The position numbers were made by a program, and so were the translations under genes. The notes under the pieces are model-generated. The model was not told where the DNA came from, did no database searches, and was given only the letters and a program-made list of their open reading frames with translations. Positions 25,663 through 35,013 of a stretch of DNA of 64,000 bases are shown one piece after another. This stretch comes from Abyssibius sp040880065 (GTDB lineage: Bacteria > Pseudomonadota > Alphaproteobacteria > Rhodobacterales > Rhodobacteraceae): contig JBBDJE010000053.1 in NCBI GenBank assembly GCA_040880065.1, positions 13,896-77,895 on the forward strand. The letters run 5' to 3'. Position 1 is the stretch's first letter. Every line of letters begins with the position of its first letter.

Positions 25663-26673
25663 GTGCCGAGTTTTATGGTGTATACTGGGCAAGACCTGGG
25701 CCTGAGCGGCAGCGCCGGCGATCCTTTCGGCGTATACCCTACATTTAATGCGACCGTAACCACCGCTGCCGCACCCGGCGCTGCACCCACTTTGGTAACT
25801 ATCACCGATGATGATAGCGCGCTCAACGTTGAAAGCCCGAACAACCAGTTGCTGACCGCGCCGATTGATATGGATGGAACCATGATTGGCCCGGCTGGTA
25901 GTTCTGTTACGATTTTGGGCACGTCGGTTGTAATCAACGCCACCACGGGCGAAACGGGCCTGCTGGCGATCATCCAGATAAACGATGTCGATGGCATAGC
26001 GGGCAACAATATCATAATTGGTTATGCCACAACGATAGAAATCAGCCCCGGCGATAGTCTCAGTATTTTCAAGTGGAAAGGCTCGCCGCGCTCGGTTGAC
26101 TATGATGACCTGATCGGCGCACCCGTCTGTTTTGCCGCCGGAAGCCTTGTGCAATGCCCCGAAGGCTGGCGCGCAATTGAAATGCTACAGCAGGGCGACA
26201 GGGTTTGCACCGCCACCGGCCCGCGCCCAATTATGTGGCGCGCCGAACGCCATGTAAGCGGCCTTGGCCAGCTTGCCCCCGTTCGCATGGCAACGGGCAC
26301 GCTTGGGGCAACGGCACCCTTGTTCTTGTCGCCCGACCACCGGATTTTGCTTTCGGGCAGCATAGCGCAGCTTTTGTTCAATACAGCACAAATATGGGTG
26401 CGCGTCGCCGATTTATGCAATGATAGCAGTATTCTACGCCAGCCCCAGCGGCAGGTTGCCTACCATCACCTGCTGCTCGAAGGGGGGCATCATACGCTGA
26501 ACGTGCAGGGTGTTTTGGCTGAAAGCCTCGACCCGCTCGCCGCATCCGACCCTACGGTCCTTGCCAGTATTCCCGCCCATTTGCTTGCCGCAAGCTATGC
26601 AAGCCACCCCACGCTAAGTGCGCTTGAAGCCCGCGCCGCCACGGCCTATCAAGGGTTATGGAAAACCGCCTGA
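25663..26673 (+). CDS. Hint-domain (Hedgehog/intein-type) protein
   Basis: GTG 25663 is chosen because GAAGGG stands 6 nt upstream, giving 336 residues. Residues 1 to about 145 form an acidic, glycine- and threonine-rich beta-type region with TVTTAAAPGAAPT and ITDDDSALN. The Hint_2 domain follows with CFAAGSLVQCPEGW, IEMLQQGDRVCTA, PLFLSPDHRIL and YHHLLLEGGHHTLNVQGVLAES. Roseobacter Hint proteins of this kind are often secreted or surface proteins. No classical signal peptide is seen. The end overlaps slyX by 16 nt. The function is not known, and CtrA-type boxes upstream suggest cell-cycle or motility-linked expression. Confidence 0.82.
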   Translation: MPSFMVYTGQDLGLSGSAGDPFGVYPTFNATVTTAAAPGAAPTLVTITDDDSALNVESPNNQLLTAPIDMDGTMIGPAGSSVTILGTSVVINATTGETGLLAIIQINDVDGIAGNNIIIGYATTIEISPGDSLSIFKWKGSPRSVDYDDLIGAPVCFAAGSLVQCPEGWRAIEMLQQGDRVCTATGPRPIMWRAERHVSGLGQLAPVRMATGTLGATAPLFLSPDHRILLSGSIAQLLFNTAQIWVRVADLCNDSSILRQPQRQVAYHHLLLEGGHHTLNVQGVLAESLDPLAASDPTVLASIPAHLLAASYASHPTLSALEARAATAYQGLWKTA

Positions 26674-26864
26674 CCCAGCTTGAAGAAACCATCGCCCACC
26701 AGCAATCGGTGATTGATGATTTGAACGCCGTTGTAACCGATCAGGCCGCTCGTCTGGCGGTGGTTGAACGGCGCGTGCAAATGCTGCTGCAAGCCGCTGC
26801 ACAGGCCGAAGCAGACGGTCAGCTTGCCGCACCACCCGCCGACCAGCGCCCGCCGCATTACTAA
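26658..26864 (+). CDS. slyX: SlyX family coiled-coil protein
   Basis: The 68-residue protein is a single heptad-rich helix (LEETIAHQQSVIDDLNAVVT, then RLAVVERRVQMLL) ending in APPADQRPPHY, a proline-rich tail typical of SlyX. Its role is unknown. It overlaps the Hint gene and its TAA is interleaved with the stop of the convergent Lrp gene (CTAA at 26861-26864). Confidence 0.85.
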   Translation: MENRLTQLEETIAHQQSVIDDLNAVVTDQAARLAVVERRVQMLLQAAAQAEADGQLAAPPADQRPPHY

Positions 26865-27319
26865 ACCCCAAGCGCGGTTGTCGCCTTTACCTCTTTCAGA
26901 ACAAAGCTTGAAATGACGCCGCGCACATAGGGGCTGCGCAGCAAATGATGGGTCATAAAATCCTCATATGCCTCGACATCGGCAACGCGGATTTTCAGCA
27001 TGTAATCGGATGTGCCTGACACTTTGAAACATTCCTGAATATCGGCATGAAGCTGCACCATGCGCGTAAAACCTTCAATCGCCTCGGCAGAATGATCGGC
27101 CAGCGAAATGTGGGCCAATACGCATAGTTTGCGCCCCGCCAGCGCAGGGTTCAGCAGCGCCACGCGCCCCGAAATTAGCCCGGCACGCTCAAATTCCTGC
27201 ATTTTGCGCCAGGCCGTTGAAGAGGCCATGCCACAACGGCTTGCCAGGGCGTTCAACGACAATGTGCAATCACGCTGGATTTCGCGCAGCAAGGCGCTTT
27301 CTTGGTCTGTAAATTTCAT
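26861..27319 (-). CDS. Lrp/AsnC family transcriptional regulator
   Basis: The 152 residues contain an N-terminal winged helix (LNALASRCGMASSTAWRKMQ, about 21-40) and a C-terminal RAM/AsnC ligand domain with VSGTSDYMLKIRV. Such regulators bind amino acids as octamers. It diverges from phhA across 114 nt, which points to control of phenylalanine hydroxylation and probably of itself. The effector could be phenylalanine or tyrosine, by inference. Confidence 0.88.
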   Translation of the reverse strand: MKFTDQESALLREIQRDCTLSLNALASRCGMASSTAWRKMQEFERAGLISGRVALLNPALAGRKLCVLAHISLADHSAEAIEGFTRMVQLHADIQECFKVSGTSDYMLKIRVADVEAYEDFMTHHLLRSPYVRGVISSFVLKEVKATTALGV

Positions 27320-27433
27320 AATTCTCGCTTAATCGAAATAATTTTGGCAATGATTGCACATAAAGCGCCTATTTTGAACCATATTCTCAGCCATTCCGGC
27401 CTATACTTGGCAAGAGCAAAGCATAGGTGCAAC

Positions 27434-28228
27434 ATGGCCCAACAACCCTACGAATCAAAATTTCCCGATGCGGATGGCATTTACAGCTATACCGTAACCG
27501 AGGATGACACCTGGCAGCGCCTTGTAGCGCGGCAGACCAAAGCGCTCAAAGGCTATGCTGTCGATGAATATTTTGCGGGTGTCGACATTCTGAACCTTGC
27601 GCAACCCGCCGTGCCGCAGGTGGCCGCGATCGACGCAGCCCTTGGCAAAGCGGCCAATTTCGGGGTTGAGGGCGTGCCTGCACTCATCTCCCCCAAACGC
27701 TTTTATGAATTGCTGAGCGAGCGTAAATTTCCCGTAGCAACATTTCTGCGCCGCCCTGAAGATATGGATTATCTGGAAGAGCCTGATATTTTCCACGAGG
27801 TTTTCGGCCACTGCCCGTTGTTGACAAACCGCGCCTATACCGATTTTGTCGAGGCGTTCGGCAAGGCAGCGGGCGGCCTTGGCAAAGGGTATTCTTGGCA
27901 CATGTTCCGCCTGTTCTGGTTCACGGTCGAATTTGGGATGATCCGCACGCCCGACGGGCTGCGCGCCTATGGCGCGGGCATCGTCTCCTCGCCATCCGAG
28001 CTAAAGCACGCCTTTTCCGACGCGTCCGAAAAGCTCGATTTCAACCTGCAAACCGCCCTGCGCACGCCTTACCGCATCGACATCGTGCAGCCCGTCTATT
28101 TCGTGATAGACAGTTTCGAAAATTTGCCGCGCATACTTGATTGTGACATCAAGGCAGAAATCGACCGCGCGAAAGAGGCGGGCGACCTGAAGCCGCGCTT
28201 TGAGCCTGCGAAAAAAGCCTTCGCTTAG
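27434..28228 (+). CDS. phhA: Phenylalanine 4-monooxygenase
   Basis: ATG 27434 starts a 264-residue single-domain bacterial phenylalanine hydroxylase. Iron ligands are in FHEVFGHCP (two histidines) and FWFTVEFGM (glutamate). The pterin-contact region YLEEPDIFHE and the C-terminal PVYFVIDSFE are present. It makes tyrosine from phenylalanine with O2 and tetrahydropterin. Its TAG stop is the first codon-sized piece of the 105-bp element at 28226. No pterin dehydratase gene is adjacent. Confidence 0.95.
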   Translation: MAQQPYESKFPDADGIYSYTVTEDDTWQRLVARQTKALKGYAVDEYFAGVDILNLAQPAVPQVAAIDAALGKAANFGVEGVPALISPKRFYELLSERKFPVATFLRRPEDMDYLEEPDIFHEVFGHCPLLTNRAYTDFVEAFGKAAGGLGKGYSWHMFRLFWFTVEFGMIRTPDGLRAYGAGIVSSPSELKHAFSDASEKLDFNLQTALRTPYRIDIVQPVYFVIDSFENLPRILDCDIKAEIDRAKEAGDLKPRFEPAKKAFA

Positions 28229-28330
28229 AGCGTGTTACATTCATTTGCATTCACGCAATACGCTCTAACTTTTTGATAACGCATGTTTCAATGCAGAAAA
28301 CCGGTTCCCACTTTTCTGCAACATGCTCTA
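28226..28330. repeat. 105-bp palindromic element, copy 2 (complete)
   Basis: The element begins with TAGAGCGTGTTACATTCAT and ends with GCAACATGCTCTA. The left arm folds TAGAGCGT against ACGCTCTA (28259-28267). The right arm folds GCATGTT and TGCAGAAAA against TTTTCTGCA and ACATGC around CCGGTTCCCAC. Its two outer triplets are the stop codons of phhA (plus) and dnaE (minus). Confidence 0.85.
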
Positions 28331-31300
28331 AAACTCCTCAACCGTCACCACGCCGGGGGCAGAGCGTATCGCACCCTTGATCTGCGGCGAGACAGCATAG
28401 TCGCCTTTCAGCATTATTTCCACCTCGCCCGGCAGGTCGGGGTGGGTCAGAACAAGGTTTACCGGCCCACGCGCCCCTGGCCCACCGCGTTTTAGAATGC
28501 CTGCAACCATAGAAAACGCCTGTTCTTCATTCACAAACACCCGCAAGCCGGCACTGGCCACACCCGCAATGGCGCTATCAATCGCCTGCACCTTGCGCGC
28601 CAGAAGCTTCAGATTATCGCCCTGCACTTCCGCCTCAACCGCCAGCACGACATTCTGACCAGGGCTTAGCAATTCGCCCGCAGCCTCAAGCGTGTCGGAA
28701 AACACCGTCACCTCATACATTCCGCTCGGGTCGGACAGGGCGACAAAGGCAAACCGGTTGCCGCGCGCCGATTTGCGGCTTTGAATGCTCGAAACCGTGC
28801 CCGCAATCTTGCCAATGCTCGCCCCTGTTTGCACCGTTTGGGCGTGCAATTCCGCAAGTGTCAGCACAGGTGGGCGCTGGCGTTTCAGCGGGCCCATATA
28901 GTCATCAAGCGGATGGCCCGACAGGTAGAACCCGACGGCCTGATGCTCTTGCCCCAGCCGTTCTGTCGCCAGCCAGTCTTCCGCTATGGGCAGGCGGGGC
29001 GCGGGCAGATCCTCGCCCGCCTCGCCAAACAGGCTCACTTGCGAACTGGCCCGCGCCTCATGTGTGGCCGTCGCATAGGCGACCAATGTATCAAGGCTTG
29101 CCAGCACCCGCGCACGGTTGGAATCAAGCTGGTCAAACGCGCCGGCACGGGCCAGCATTTCCAACGGGCGCTTGCCAACGCGCTTCAAATCCACACGGCG
29201 GGCGAAATCTAGTAAATCTTTAAACGTTCCTTCGGCGCGGGCTGCAACGATCAGCTTCATCGCTTCAACGCCAACATTTTTGAGCGCGCCAAGAGCATAG
29301 ACGATCCTGCCATCTTTTACGCCGAACATCGCACCAGAGCGGTTGACGCAGGGTGGAATGATCTCGATGTCAAGCCGGTCAACCTCTTGTTTGTAAACGG
29401 CTAGCTTGTCTGTCTGGTGTAAATCGCAGTTCATAACGCCAGCCATGAACTCCACCGGATGGTTGGCCTTCAGCCAAGCCGTTTGATAGCTAACCACCGC
29501 ATAGGCTGCCGCGTGCGATTTATTGAAACCGTAATTCGCAAACTTCTCCAGAAGGTCGAATACTTCGCTGGCCTTTTTACCGGTGACATTGTTTTTCTTT
29601 GCACCCTCAACAAATTTAGGCCGCTCCTTGGCCATTTCTTCGGCGATTTTCTTGCCCATAGCGCGGCGCAACAAATCAGCGCCGCCCAGCGAATAGCCGG
29701 CCATTTCCTGCGCGATCTGCATCACCTGTTCCTGATAAACAATGATGCCCTGCGTTTCATCCAGAATATGGTCGATGCTCGGGTGCAGGTTTTCGCGCGG
29801 ATCGATCCCGTTCTTAACCTTGCAGAATTTTGGGATATTTTCCATCGGGCCGGGCCGGTAGAGCGCCACAAGCGCCACGATATCTTCAATGCAGGTCGGC
29901 TTCATCTGGCGCAGCGCGTCCATCATGCCAGCGCTTTCCACCTGAAACACGGCCACGGTGCGCGCCGCAGCATAAAGCACATAGGTCTTTTCGTCATCAA
30001 GCGGGATGAGGCCGATATCCACCTCAATGCCGCGGTTCTTCAACAGGTCGAGCGCATTTTGAATAACCGTAAGGGTTTTAAGGCCCAGAAAGTCGAATTT
30101 GACCAGCCCGGCCTGTTCAACCCATTTCATATTAAACTGTGTGGCGGGCATATCCGAGCGCGGGTCACGATAGAGCGGCACAAGCTCGTCAAGAGGGCGG
30201 TCTGCAATCACCACACCGGCGGCGTGGGTCGAGGCATTGCGCAGCAATCCTTCCACACGGCCTGCATAATCAAGCATCCGCGCCACAACCTCTTCGTTGC
30301 GGGCCATTTCGCGCAGGCGCGGCTCGTCTTGCAAGGCTTTATGAATGCTCACCGGCTTTACACCCTCAACCGGTATAAGCTTGCTCAGCCGGTCAACCTG
30401 CATATAGGGCATTTGCAAAACACGGCCGATATCGCGCACCGCCGCCTTGCTGAGCAGCGCGCCGAAGGTGATGATCTGCCCCACCTTGTCGCGGCCGTAT
30501 TTCTCTTGCACATAGCGGATAACCTCTTCGCGCCGGTCCATGCAAAAGTCGATATCAAAATCGGGCATAGACACGCGTTCAGGGTTCAAAAACCGTTCAA
30601 ATAGAAGCGAATAGCGCAGCGGATCAAGGTCGGTGATGGTGAGAGAATAGGCAACAAGCGAGCCTGCACCCGAGCCACGCCCCGGCCCCACGGGAATATC
30701 ATGCGCCTTGGCCCATTTGATGAAATCGGCCACGATCAGGAAGTAGCCGGGAAAGCCCATTTGCTCGATCACACCAAGCTCGAAATCCAGCCGCGCCTCG
30801 TACTCCGCCACCTCGGCTGCATGGGGAATGACCGCGAGCCGCTCGGCCAAACCGGCACGGGCGGCGCGGCGCAGCTCAACCACCTCGTCATCGGCGAATT
30901 TGGGCAAAATCGGCGCGCGGGTGCGCACCCTGAAACCGCAGCGCCGGGCAATTTCAACAGTATTCGAAACCGCTTCGGGCAAATCTGTAAAGAGCTTAAC
31001 CATTTCTTCTTGCGACTTGAAGTAATGCGCTTGTGTCAGGTGGCGGCGCGGGGTTTGCTGGTCGACATAGGCACCCTCGGAGATGCAGATCAGCGCATCA
31101 TGTGCCGCGTAAAAGTCAGGCTCGGGAAAAAACACTTCATTGGTCGCAACCAGCGGCAATTCCAGTTCATAGGCCAGCGCAACCAGCCCCGGTTCGCTCG
31201 CGGTCTCCTTGGTCATGCGCGGCGCATCGCCATCGGGGTGGCGCTGAATTTCGATGTAAAGCCTGTTGGGGTAAATCGCCGCAAGGCGTGTGGCCAAGGC

Positions 31301-31771
31301 CCGCGCCGCATCGGTTTGCCCTTCGGCGCAGAGATGCCCGAGCGGCCCCTCGGCCCCGCCCGAAAGCGCGATCAGCCCTTTGGCATGTGCCTCTAGCTGC
31401 GCCATGGTCACATGCGGCAGCGCGTCGCCACAATCCAGAAAATTGTGCGAATTCAGCTTCATAAGGTTATTATAGCCCGCCTCGCTCTGTGCGAGCAGCA
31501 CAATCGGGCGCGCGGGTGGCGGCGCTTCACCCTGTCGGGCGGGTGGCGCGTAAGACAGTGCCAATTGGCAGCCGATAATGGGCTGTAGCCCGGCCCCGGC
31601 GGCATATTCCGAAAACTCGAGCGCGCCGAACATATTGCCCGTATCGGTCATGGCCACTGCTGGCATTCCGGCGGATTTTGTCAACTCGATCAGACGCTTC
31701 AGATCGACCGCGCCTTCAAGTAGCGAATAGGCGCTATGGGTGCGCAAATGGATGAATCGGGGGGTGCTCAT
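28328..31771 (-). CDS. dnaE: DNA polymerase III alpha subunit
   Basis: The 1147-residue replicative polymerase has an N-terminal PHP domain (FIHLRTHSAYSLLEGAVDL), the palm with GPGRGSGAGSLVAYSL and catalytic aspartates in MPDFDIDF near residue 395, and the FVEGAKKNNVTG finger region. The tandem HhH motif and a C-terminal OB-fold (TVQTGASIGKIAGTVSSIQS) follow. The length is normal for DnaE1. The TAG stop lies in the palindromic element. It is transcribed alone, about 145 nt from the BMP gene end. Confidence 0.97.
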   Translation of the reverse strand: MSTPRFIHLRTHSAYSLLEGAVDLKRLIELTKSAGMPAVAMTDTGNMFGALEFSEYAAGAGLQPIIGCQLALSYAPPARQGEAPPPARPIVLLAQSEAGYNNLMKLNSHNFLDCGDALPHVTMAQLEAHAKGLIALSGGAEGPLGHLCAEGQTDAARALATRLAAIYPNRLYIEIQRHPDGDAPRMTKETASEPGLVALAYELELPLVATNEVFFPEPDFYAAHDALICISEGAYVDQQTPRRHLTQAHYFKSQEEMVKLFTDLPEAVSNTVEIARRCGFRVRTRAPILPKFADDEVVELRRAARAGLAERLAVIPHAAEVAEYEARLDFELGVIEQMGFPGYFLIVADFIKWAKAHDIPVGPGRGSGAGSLVAYSLTITDLDPLRYSLLFERFLNPERVSMPDFDIDFCMDRREEVIRYVQEKYGRDKVGQIITFGALLSKAAVRDIGRVLQMPYMQVDRLSKLIPVEGVKPVSIHKALQDEPRLREMARNEEVVARMLDYAGRVEGLLRNASTHAAGVVIADRPLDELVPLYRDPRSDMPATQFNMKWVEQAGLVKFDFLGLKTLTVIQNALDLLKNRGIEVDIGLIPLDDEKTYVLYAAARTVAVFQVESAGMMDALRQMKPTCIEDIVALVALYRPGPMENIPKFCKVKNGIDPRENLHPSIDHILDETQGIIVYQEQVMQIAQEMAGYSLGGADLLRRAMGKKIAEEMAKERPKFVEGAKKNNVTGKKASEVFDLLEKFANYGFNKSHAAAYAVVSYQTAWLKANHPVEFMAGVMNCDLHQTDKLAVYKQEVDRLDIEIIPPCVNRSGAMFGVKDGRIVYALGALKNVGVEAMKLIVAARAEGTFKDLLDFARRVDLKRVGKRPLEMLARAGAFDQLDSNRARVLASLDTLVAYATATHEARASSQVSLFGEAGEDLPAPRLPIAEDWLATERLGQEHQAVGFYLSGHPLDDYMGPLKRQRPPVLTLAELHAQTVQTGASIGKIAGTVSSIQSRKSARGNRFAFVALSDPSGMYEVTVFSDTLEAAGELLSPGQNVVLAVEAEVQGDNLKLLARKVQAIDSAIAGVASAGLRVFVNEEQAFSMVAGILKRGGPGARGPVNLVLTHPDLPGEVEIMLKGDYAVSPQIKGAIRSAPGVVTVEEF

Positions 31772-31865
31772 GGTGCGAGTTTAGCCCCAAGCCGCGGCGC
31801 GCGAAACAGGCAAAGCACGCGCTTTGCCACTATTCCCGCTACGGGCACCAACCCGCTGCGCGCAA

Positions 31866-31896
31866 TAAAAAACGGCCCGCAATACGGGCCGTTTTC
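31866..31896 (-). terminator. Rho-independent terminator of the BMP transporter operon
   Basis: On the minus strand AACGGCCCG, loop TATTG and CGGGCCGTT form a 9-bp perfect stem (31871-31893) followed by a T-rich run. It lies 20 nt after the stop of the substrate-binding protein gene, the last gene of the operon. Confidence 0.85.
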
Positions 31897-31916
31897 GTAT
31901 CGTTCTCAATCGGCAA

Positions 31917-32987
31917 TTATTGCGGAATGTCGCCGGTTACACCTTCAACATAAAAGTCCATCGTTGCAAGCGTGCCATCATCGGCCACTTCGCCTTCAGC
32001 CAGCCATGCAGAACCGTCCTGGCGGTTGATCGGGCCGGTGAAAGGGTGGAACGCGCCTGCGGCTATGGCATCAATTGCAGCCTGTGCTTCGGCAGCCACT
32101 TCGGCTGGCAGGCTTTCATTGAACGGTGCAAAAGCAACCATACCGTCGATGATCCCGTGCCAAACTTCTTGGCTTTCCCATGTCCCGTCCATGCCCGCCT
32201 GAACACGCTCGATATAATACGGGTTCCAATCATCGATGATCGAGGTCAACTGCGCGTTTGGCCCGAAATTCGCCATGTTCGAGGCCTGCCCGAAGGCCAG
32301 CACGCCACGCTCTTCGGCGATGGTCATCGCCGCAGGGCTGTCAGTGTGCTGCATGATGATATCGGCGCCCTGATCAATCAGCGCATTGGCGGCTTCGGCC
32401 TCTTTGCCCGGATCAAACCATGTAAACACCCATACAACCTTGAATTCCACATCTGGGTTCACCGACTTGGCGGCCAGATAGGCGGCGTTGATGCCGCGAA
32501 TAACCTCGGGAATCGGGAATGAGGCGATATAACCGATGGTGTTGGTTTCGGTCATGCGACCGGCCATCAGGCCGATAACATGGCGCCCTTCATAAAAGCG
32601 GGCCGAATAGGTCGAAACGTTGTCAGCGGTGCGGTAACCAGTGGCATGTTCGAACCGAACATCAGGAAATTCTTCGGCCACGTTGATTGTCGCATCCATA
32701 TAGCCGAACGAGGTTGTGAAGATCATATCCACACCCGCGCGGGCCATCTGGGTGATGACACGTTCTGCATCGGAACCTTCTGGCACTGATTCGACATATG
32801 ATGTCTCCACCGCGTCGCCGAAATGCTCCTCCACCGCAAGGCGGCCCAGATCATGCTGGTAGCTCCAGCCCAAGTCGCCGATGGGGCCGACATAAATAAA
32901 GCCGACCTTGTAAGGGTCTTGCGCCTGTGCGGCGCTCGCCAATCCCAGTGCAAGCGCACTGGCCGCCAGGGTTTTCATCAATCGCAT
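31917..32987 (-). CDS. BMP family ABC transporter substrate-binding protein
   Basis: ATG 32987 has GGAGG upstream and starts a 356-residue protein with a clear signal peptide (LMKTLAASALALGLASAAQA). The longer open frame upstream runs into the permease gene and is not supported. The mature protein shows BMP/PnrA features: YKVGFIYVGPIGDLGW, SFGYMDATINVAEEFPDV and NTIGYIASFPIPEVIRGIN. BMP proteins bind purine nucleosides or related compounds in the periplasm. It is the last gene of the importer operon, 23 nt after the permease. Confidence 0.9.
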   Translation of the reverse strand: MRLMKTLAASALALGLASAAQAQDPYKVGFIYVGPIGDLGWSYQHDLGRLAVEEHFGDAVETSYVESVPEGSDAERVITQMARAGVDMIFTTSFGYMDATINVAEEFPDVRFEHATGYRTADNVSTYSARFYEGRHVIGLMAGRMTETNTIGYIASFPIPEVIRGINAAYLAAKSVNPDVEFKVVWVFTWFDPGKEAEAANALIDQGADIIMQHTDSPAAMTIAEERGVLAFGQASNMANFGPNAQLTSIIDDWNPYYIERVQAGMDGTWESQEVWHGIIDGMVAFAPFNESLPAEVAAEAQAAIDAIAAGAFHPFTGPINRQDGSAWLAEGEVADDGTLATMDFYVEGVTGDIPQ

Positions 32988-33010
32988 GTAATCCTCCGAT
33001 AAATATTGCT

Positions 33011-33943
33011 TCAATGTGAAGCGTGGAAAGACCGGCCAAGTGAGGCCGGAGCGTTCAGGCTTGCCCGCCGACGGTCGGAGGACATGATCACCAGCACGAT
33101 AATGGTGACAAGATAGGGAGTCATCTTCAAATATGCGGGCGAGATGCCCACACCGACAATTTGCAGGTTTATTTCCAGAACAGAAATGCCGCCGAACAGA
33201 TAGGCGCCAATAAGCAACCGCCCCGGCTTCCAGCTTGAAAACACCACCAGCGCCAGCGCAATCCAGCCGGCACCGGCGGTCATGCCCTCGGTCCATTGCG
33301 GCACGCGGATCAGGCTGAAATAGGCACCGCCCAAGCCGGCCATCGCCCCGCCAAACATGATCGCGGCAAGGCGGATCATGACCACATTATAGCCGAGTGA
33401 ATGCGCGGCATCATGGCTTTCACCCACGGCGCGCAGCACAAGCCCTGCGCGGCTGCGGTTCAGGAACCACCAAAGCGCAATCACCATGAAGATCGAGAAA
33501 TACACCACCGCGTCATGGTTGAACACAATGCGCCCCAGCACCGGAATATCGGTCAAAAACCCGATATCGAGCTTGGAGACAGCGGGCGGTTTCAAACCGG
33601 TATAGGAATGCCCGAGCAAAGCCGCCAACCCAAGGCCAAACAGCGTCAGCGCAAGGCCCGTCGCCACTTGGTTAGACAGCAAAAACTGTGTCAGTATGCC
33701 GAATAAAAGCGCCAGCACCGCGCCAGCCCCCATCGCCGCGAGCATGCCCAGATAGGGGTTTTCGGTTTCCACGGCCAAGGCAAAGCCTGCAATGGCGCCG
33801 ATAATCATCATCCCTTCAACGCCAAGGTTCAGCACACCCGATTTTTCAACCACCAACTCGCCCAGACCGGCCAGCAAAATGGGGGTGGCGGCGATCATCA
33901 GGCTGACAATCAGCGAAATCGGGTCAATCGACGAGAAATCCAT
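33011..33943 (-). CDS. BMP-type ABC transporter permease 2
   Basis: The 310-residue BPD_transp_2 permease has about nine membrane segments and the conserved GLGELVVEKSGVLNLGVEGM after the first helix, the hallmark of nucleoside-type (YufQ-like) permeases. Its start overlaps the stop of the other permease by one base, so the two are coupled and probably form a heterodimer. Confidence 0.92.
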   Translation of the reverse strand: MDFSSIDPISLIVSLMIAATPILLAGLGELVVEKSGVLNLGVEGMMIIGAIAGFALAVETENPYLGMLAAMGAGAVLALLFGILTQFLLSNQVATGLALTLFGLGLAALLGHSYTGLKPPAVSKLDIGFLTDIPVLGRIVFNHDAVVYFSIFMVIALWWFLNRSRAGLVLRAVGESHDAAHSLGYNVVMIRLAAIMFGGAMAGLGGAYFSLIRVPQWTEGMTAGAGWIALALVVFSSWKPGRLLIGAYLFGGISVLEINLQIVGVGISPAYLKMTPYLVTIIVLVIMSSDRRRASLNAPASLGRSFHASH

Positions 33944-35013
33944 TATTTCGCCTCCTTTTTCAGAACAAAGCGGTAGGCCACCAGCACATCCACAGCCAAC
34001 AGGAAGAACAGCAGCATGCCTTGGAACACCCGAATGGCGGCGGCTGGCACTTGCAGGGCAAACTGCACGGTTTCACCGCCCACATAAGTGGCCGCCATCA
34101 GAATGCCGGCAAGGAAAATACCAATCGGGTTGAGCCTTCCAAGGAAAGCCACGATGATGGCCGTAAACCCGTAGCCGAGCGGGAAGTTTGTGGTCAGCTT
34201 GCCCGCAGGCCCGACCAGTTCGAACAGCCCCGCCATACCGGCAAGCGCGCCGGAAATTCCCAAAGTCGCCGCCACGATAATGCCGGGCTTAACACCCGAG
34301 AACCGTGCAGCGCGCGGCGCCTGCCCGGTGAGTTTTATCTGGTAGCCAAGCCTGTGGCGCGCCAGCAGCGTATAGGCCAGAACAACCGCGCCAATCGCAA
34401 CCAATCCACCAACATTCAGCCCGGCTGATTTTATCAGCATCGGCATTTCTGCGCTGGCATACTGCGCAAGGCTCCGGCTTTCGGGAAAGCCGCGGCCGTC
34501 TGGGTTTTTCAGCGCGCCGGTGACCATGGCGCGCAGGAAGTTTTCCGCCACATAAACCAGCATCAGGCTGACCAGAATTTCGTTGGCGTTGAATTTCACC
34601 TTTAAAAAAGCGGGGATCATCGCCCAGGCAAAGCCGGCCAGCGCGCCCGCCAGCGTCATCAAGGGCAGCACCCAGATGCCGGGCATACCGTAAAGTGCTA
34701 AACCAACGGCCCCGCCGCCAATCGCGCCCATGATGAACTGGCCCTCGGCCCCGATATTCCAAACCCCGGCCCTGAACCCAAGGCTCAGCCCGACCGCAAT
34801 CAGGATCAGCGGGCCGCCTTTGATCAACAGTTGCCGCTGCGAATAGCTGTCGGTGAAAGGCTCGATAAAAATCATATGGATGGCTGCAAACGGGTCTTTA
34901 CCCAACAGCGCAAACAGGATGCCGCCGAAAATCATCGTCAGCAAAACGGCCAGCAACGGCGTTAGCCAGAGCATGGCTTTTGAGGGGGCTTTGCGCCGCT
35001 CAAGCCGGATCAT
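33943..35013 (-). CDS. BMP-type ABC transporter permease 1
   Basis: The 356-residue integral membrane protein is YufP-like, with FRAGVWNIGAEGQFIMGAIG following the second helix and about ten hydrophobic segments. It pairs with permease 2. The start lies in an ATGA overlap (4 nt) with the ATPase gene upstream. Confidence 0.92.
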   Translation of the reverse strand: MIRLERRKAPSKAMLWLTPLLAVLLTMIFGGILFALLGKDPFAAIHMIFIEPFTDSYSQRQLLIKGGPLILIAVGLSLGFRAGVWNIGAEGQFIMGAIGGGAVGLALYGMPGIWVLPLMTLAGALAGFAWAMIPAFLKVKFNANEILVSLMLVYVAENFLRAMVTGALKNPDGRGFPESRSLAQYASAEMPMLIKSAGLNVGGLVAIGAVVLAYTLLARHRLGYQIKLTGQAPRAARFSGVKPGIIVAATLGISGALAGMAGLFELVGPAGKLTTNFPLGYGFTAIIVAFLGRLNPIGIFLAGILMAATYVGGETVQFALQVPAAAIRVFQGMLLFFLLAVDVLVAYRFVLKKEAK

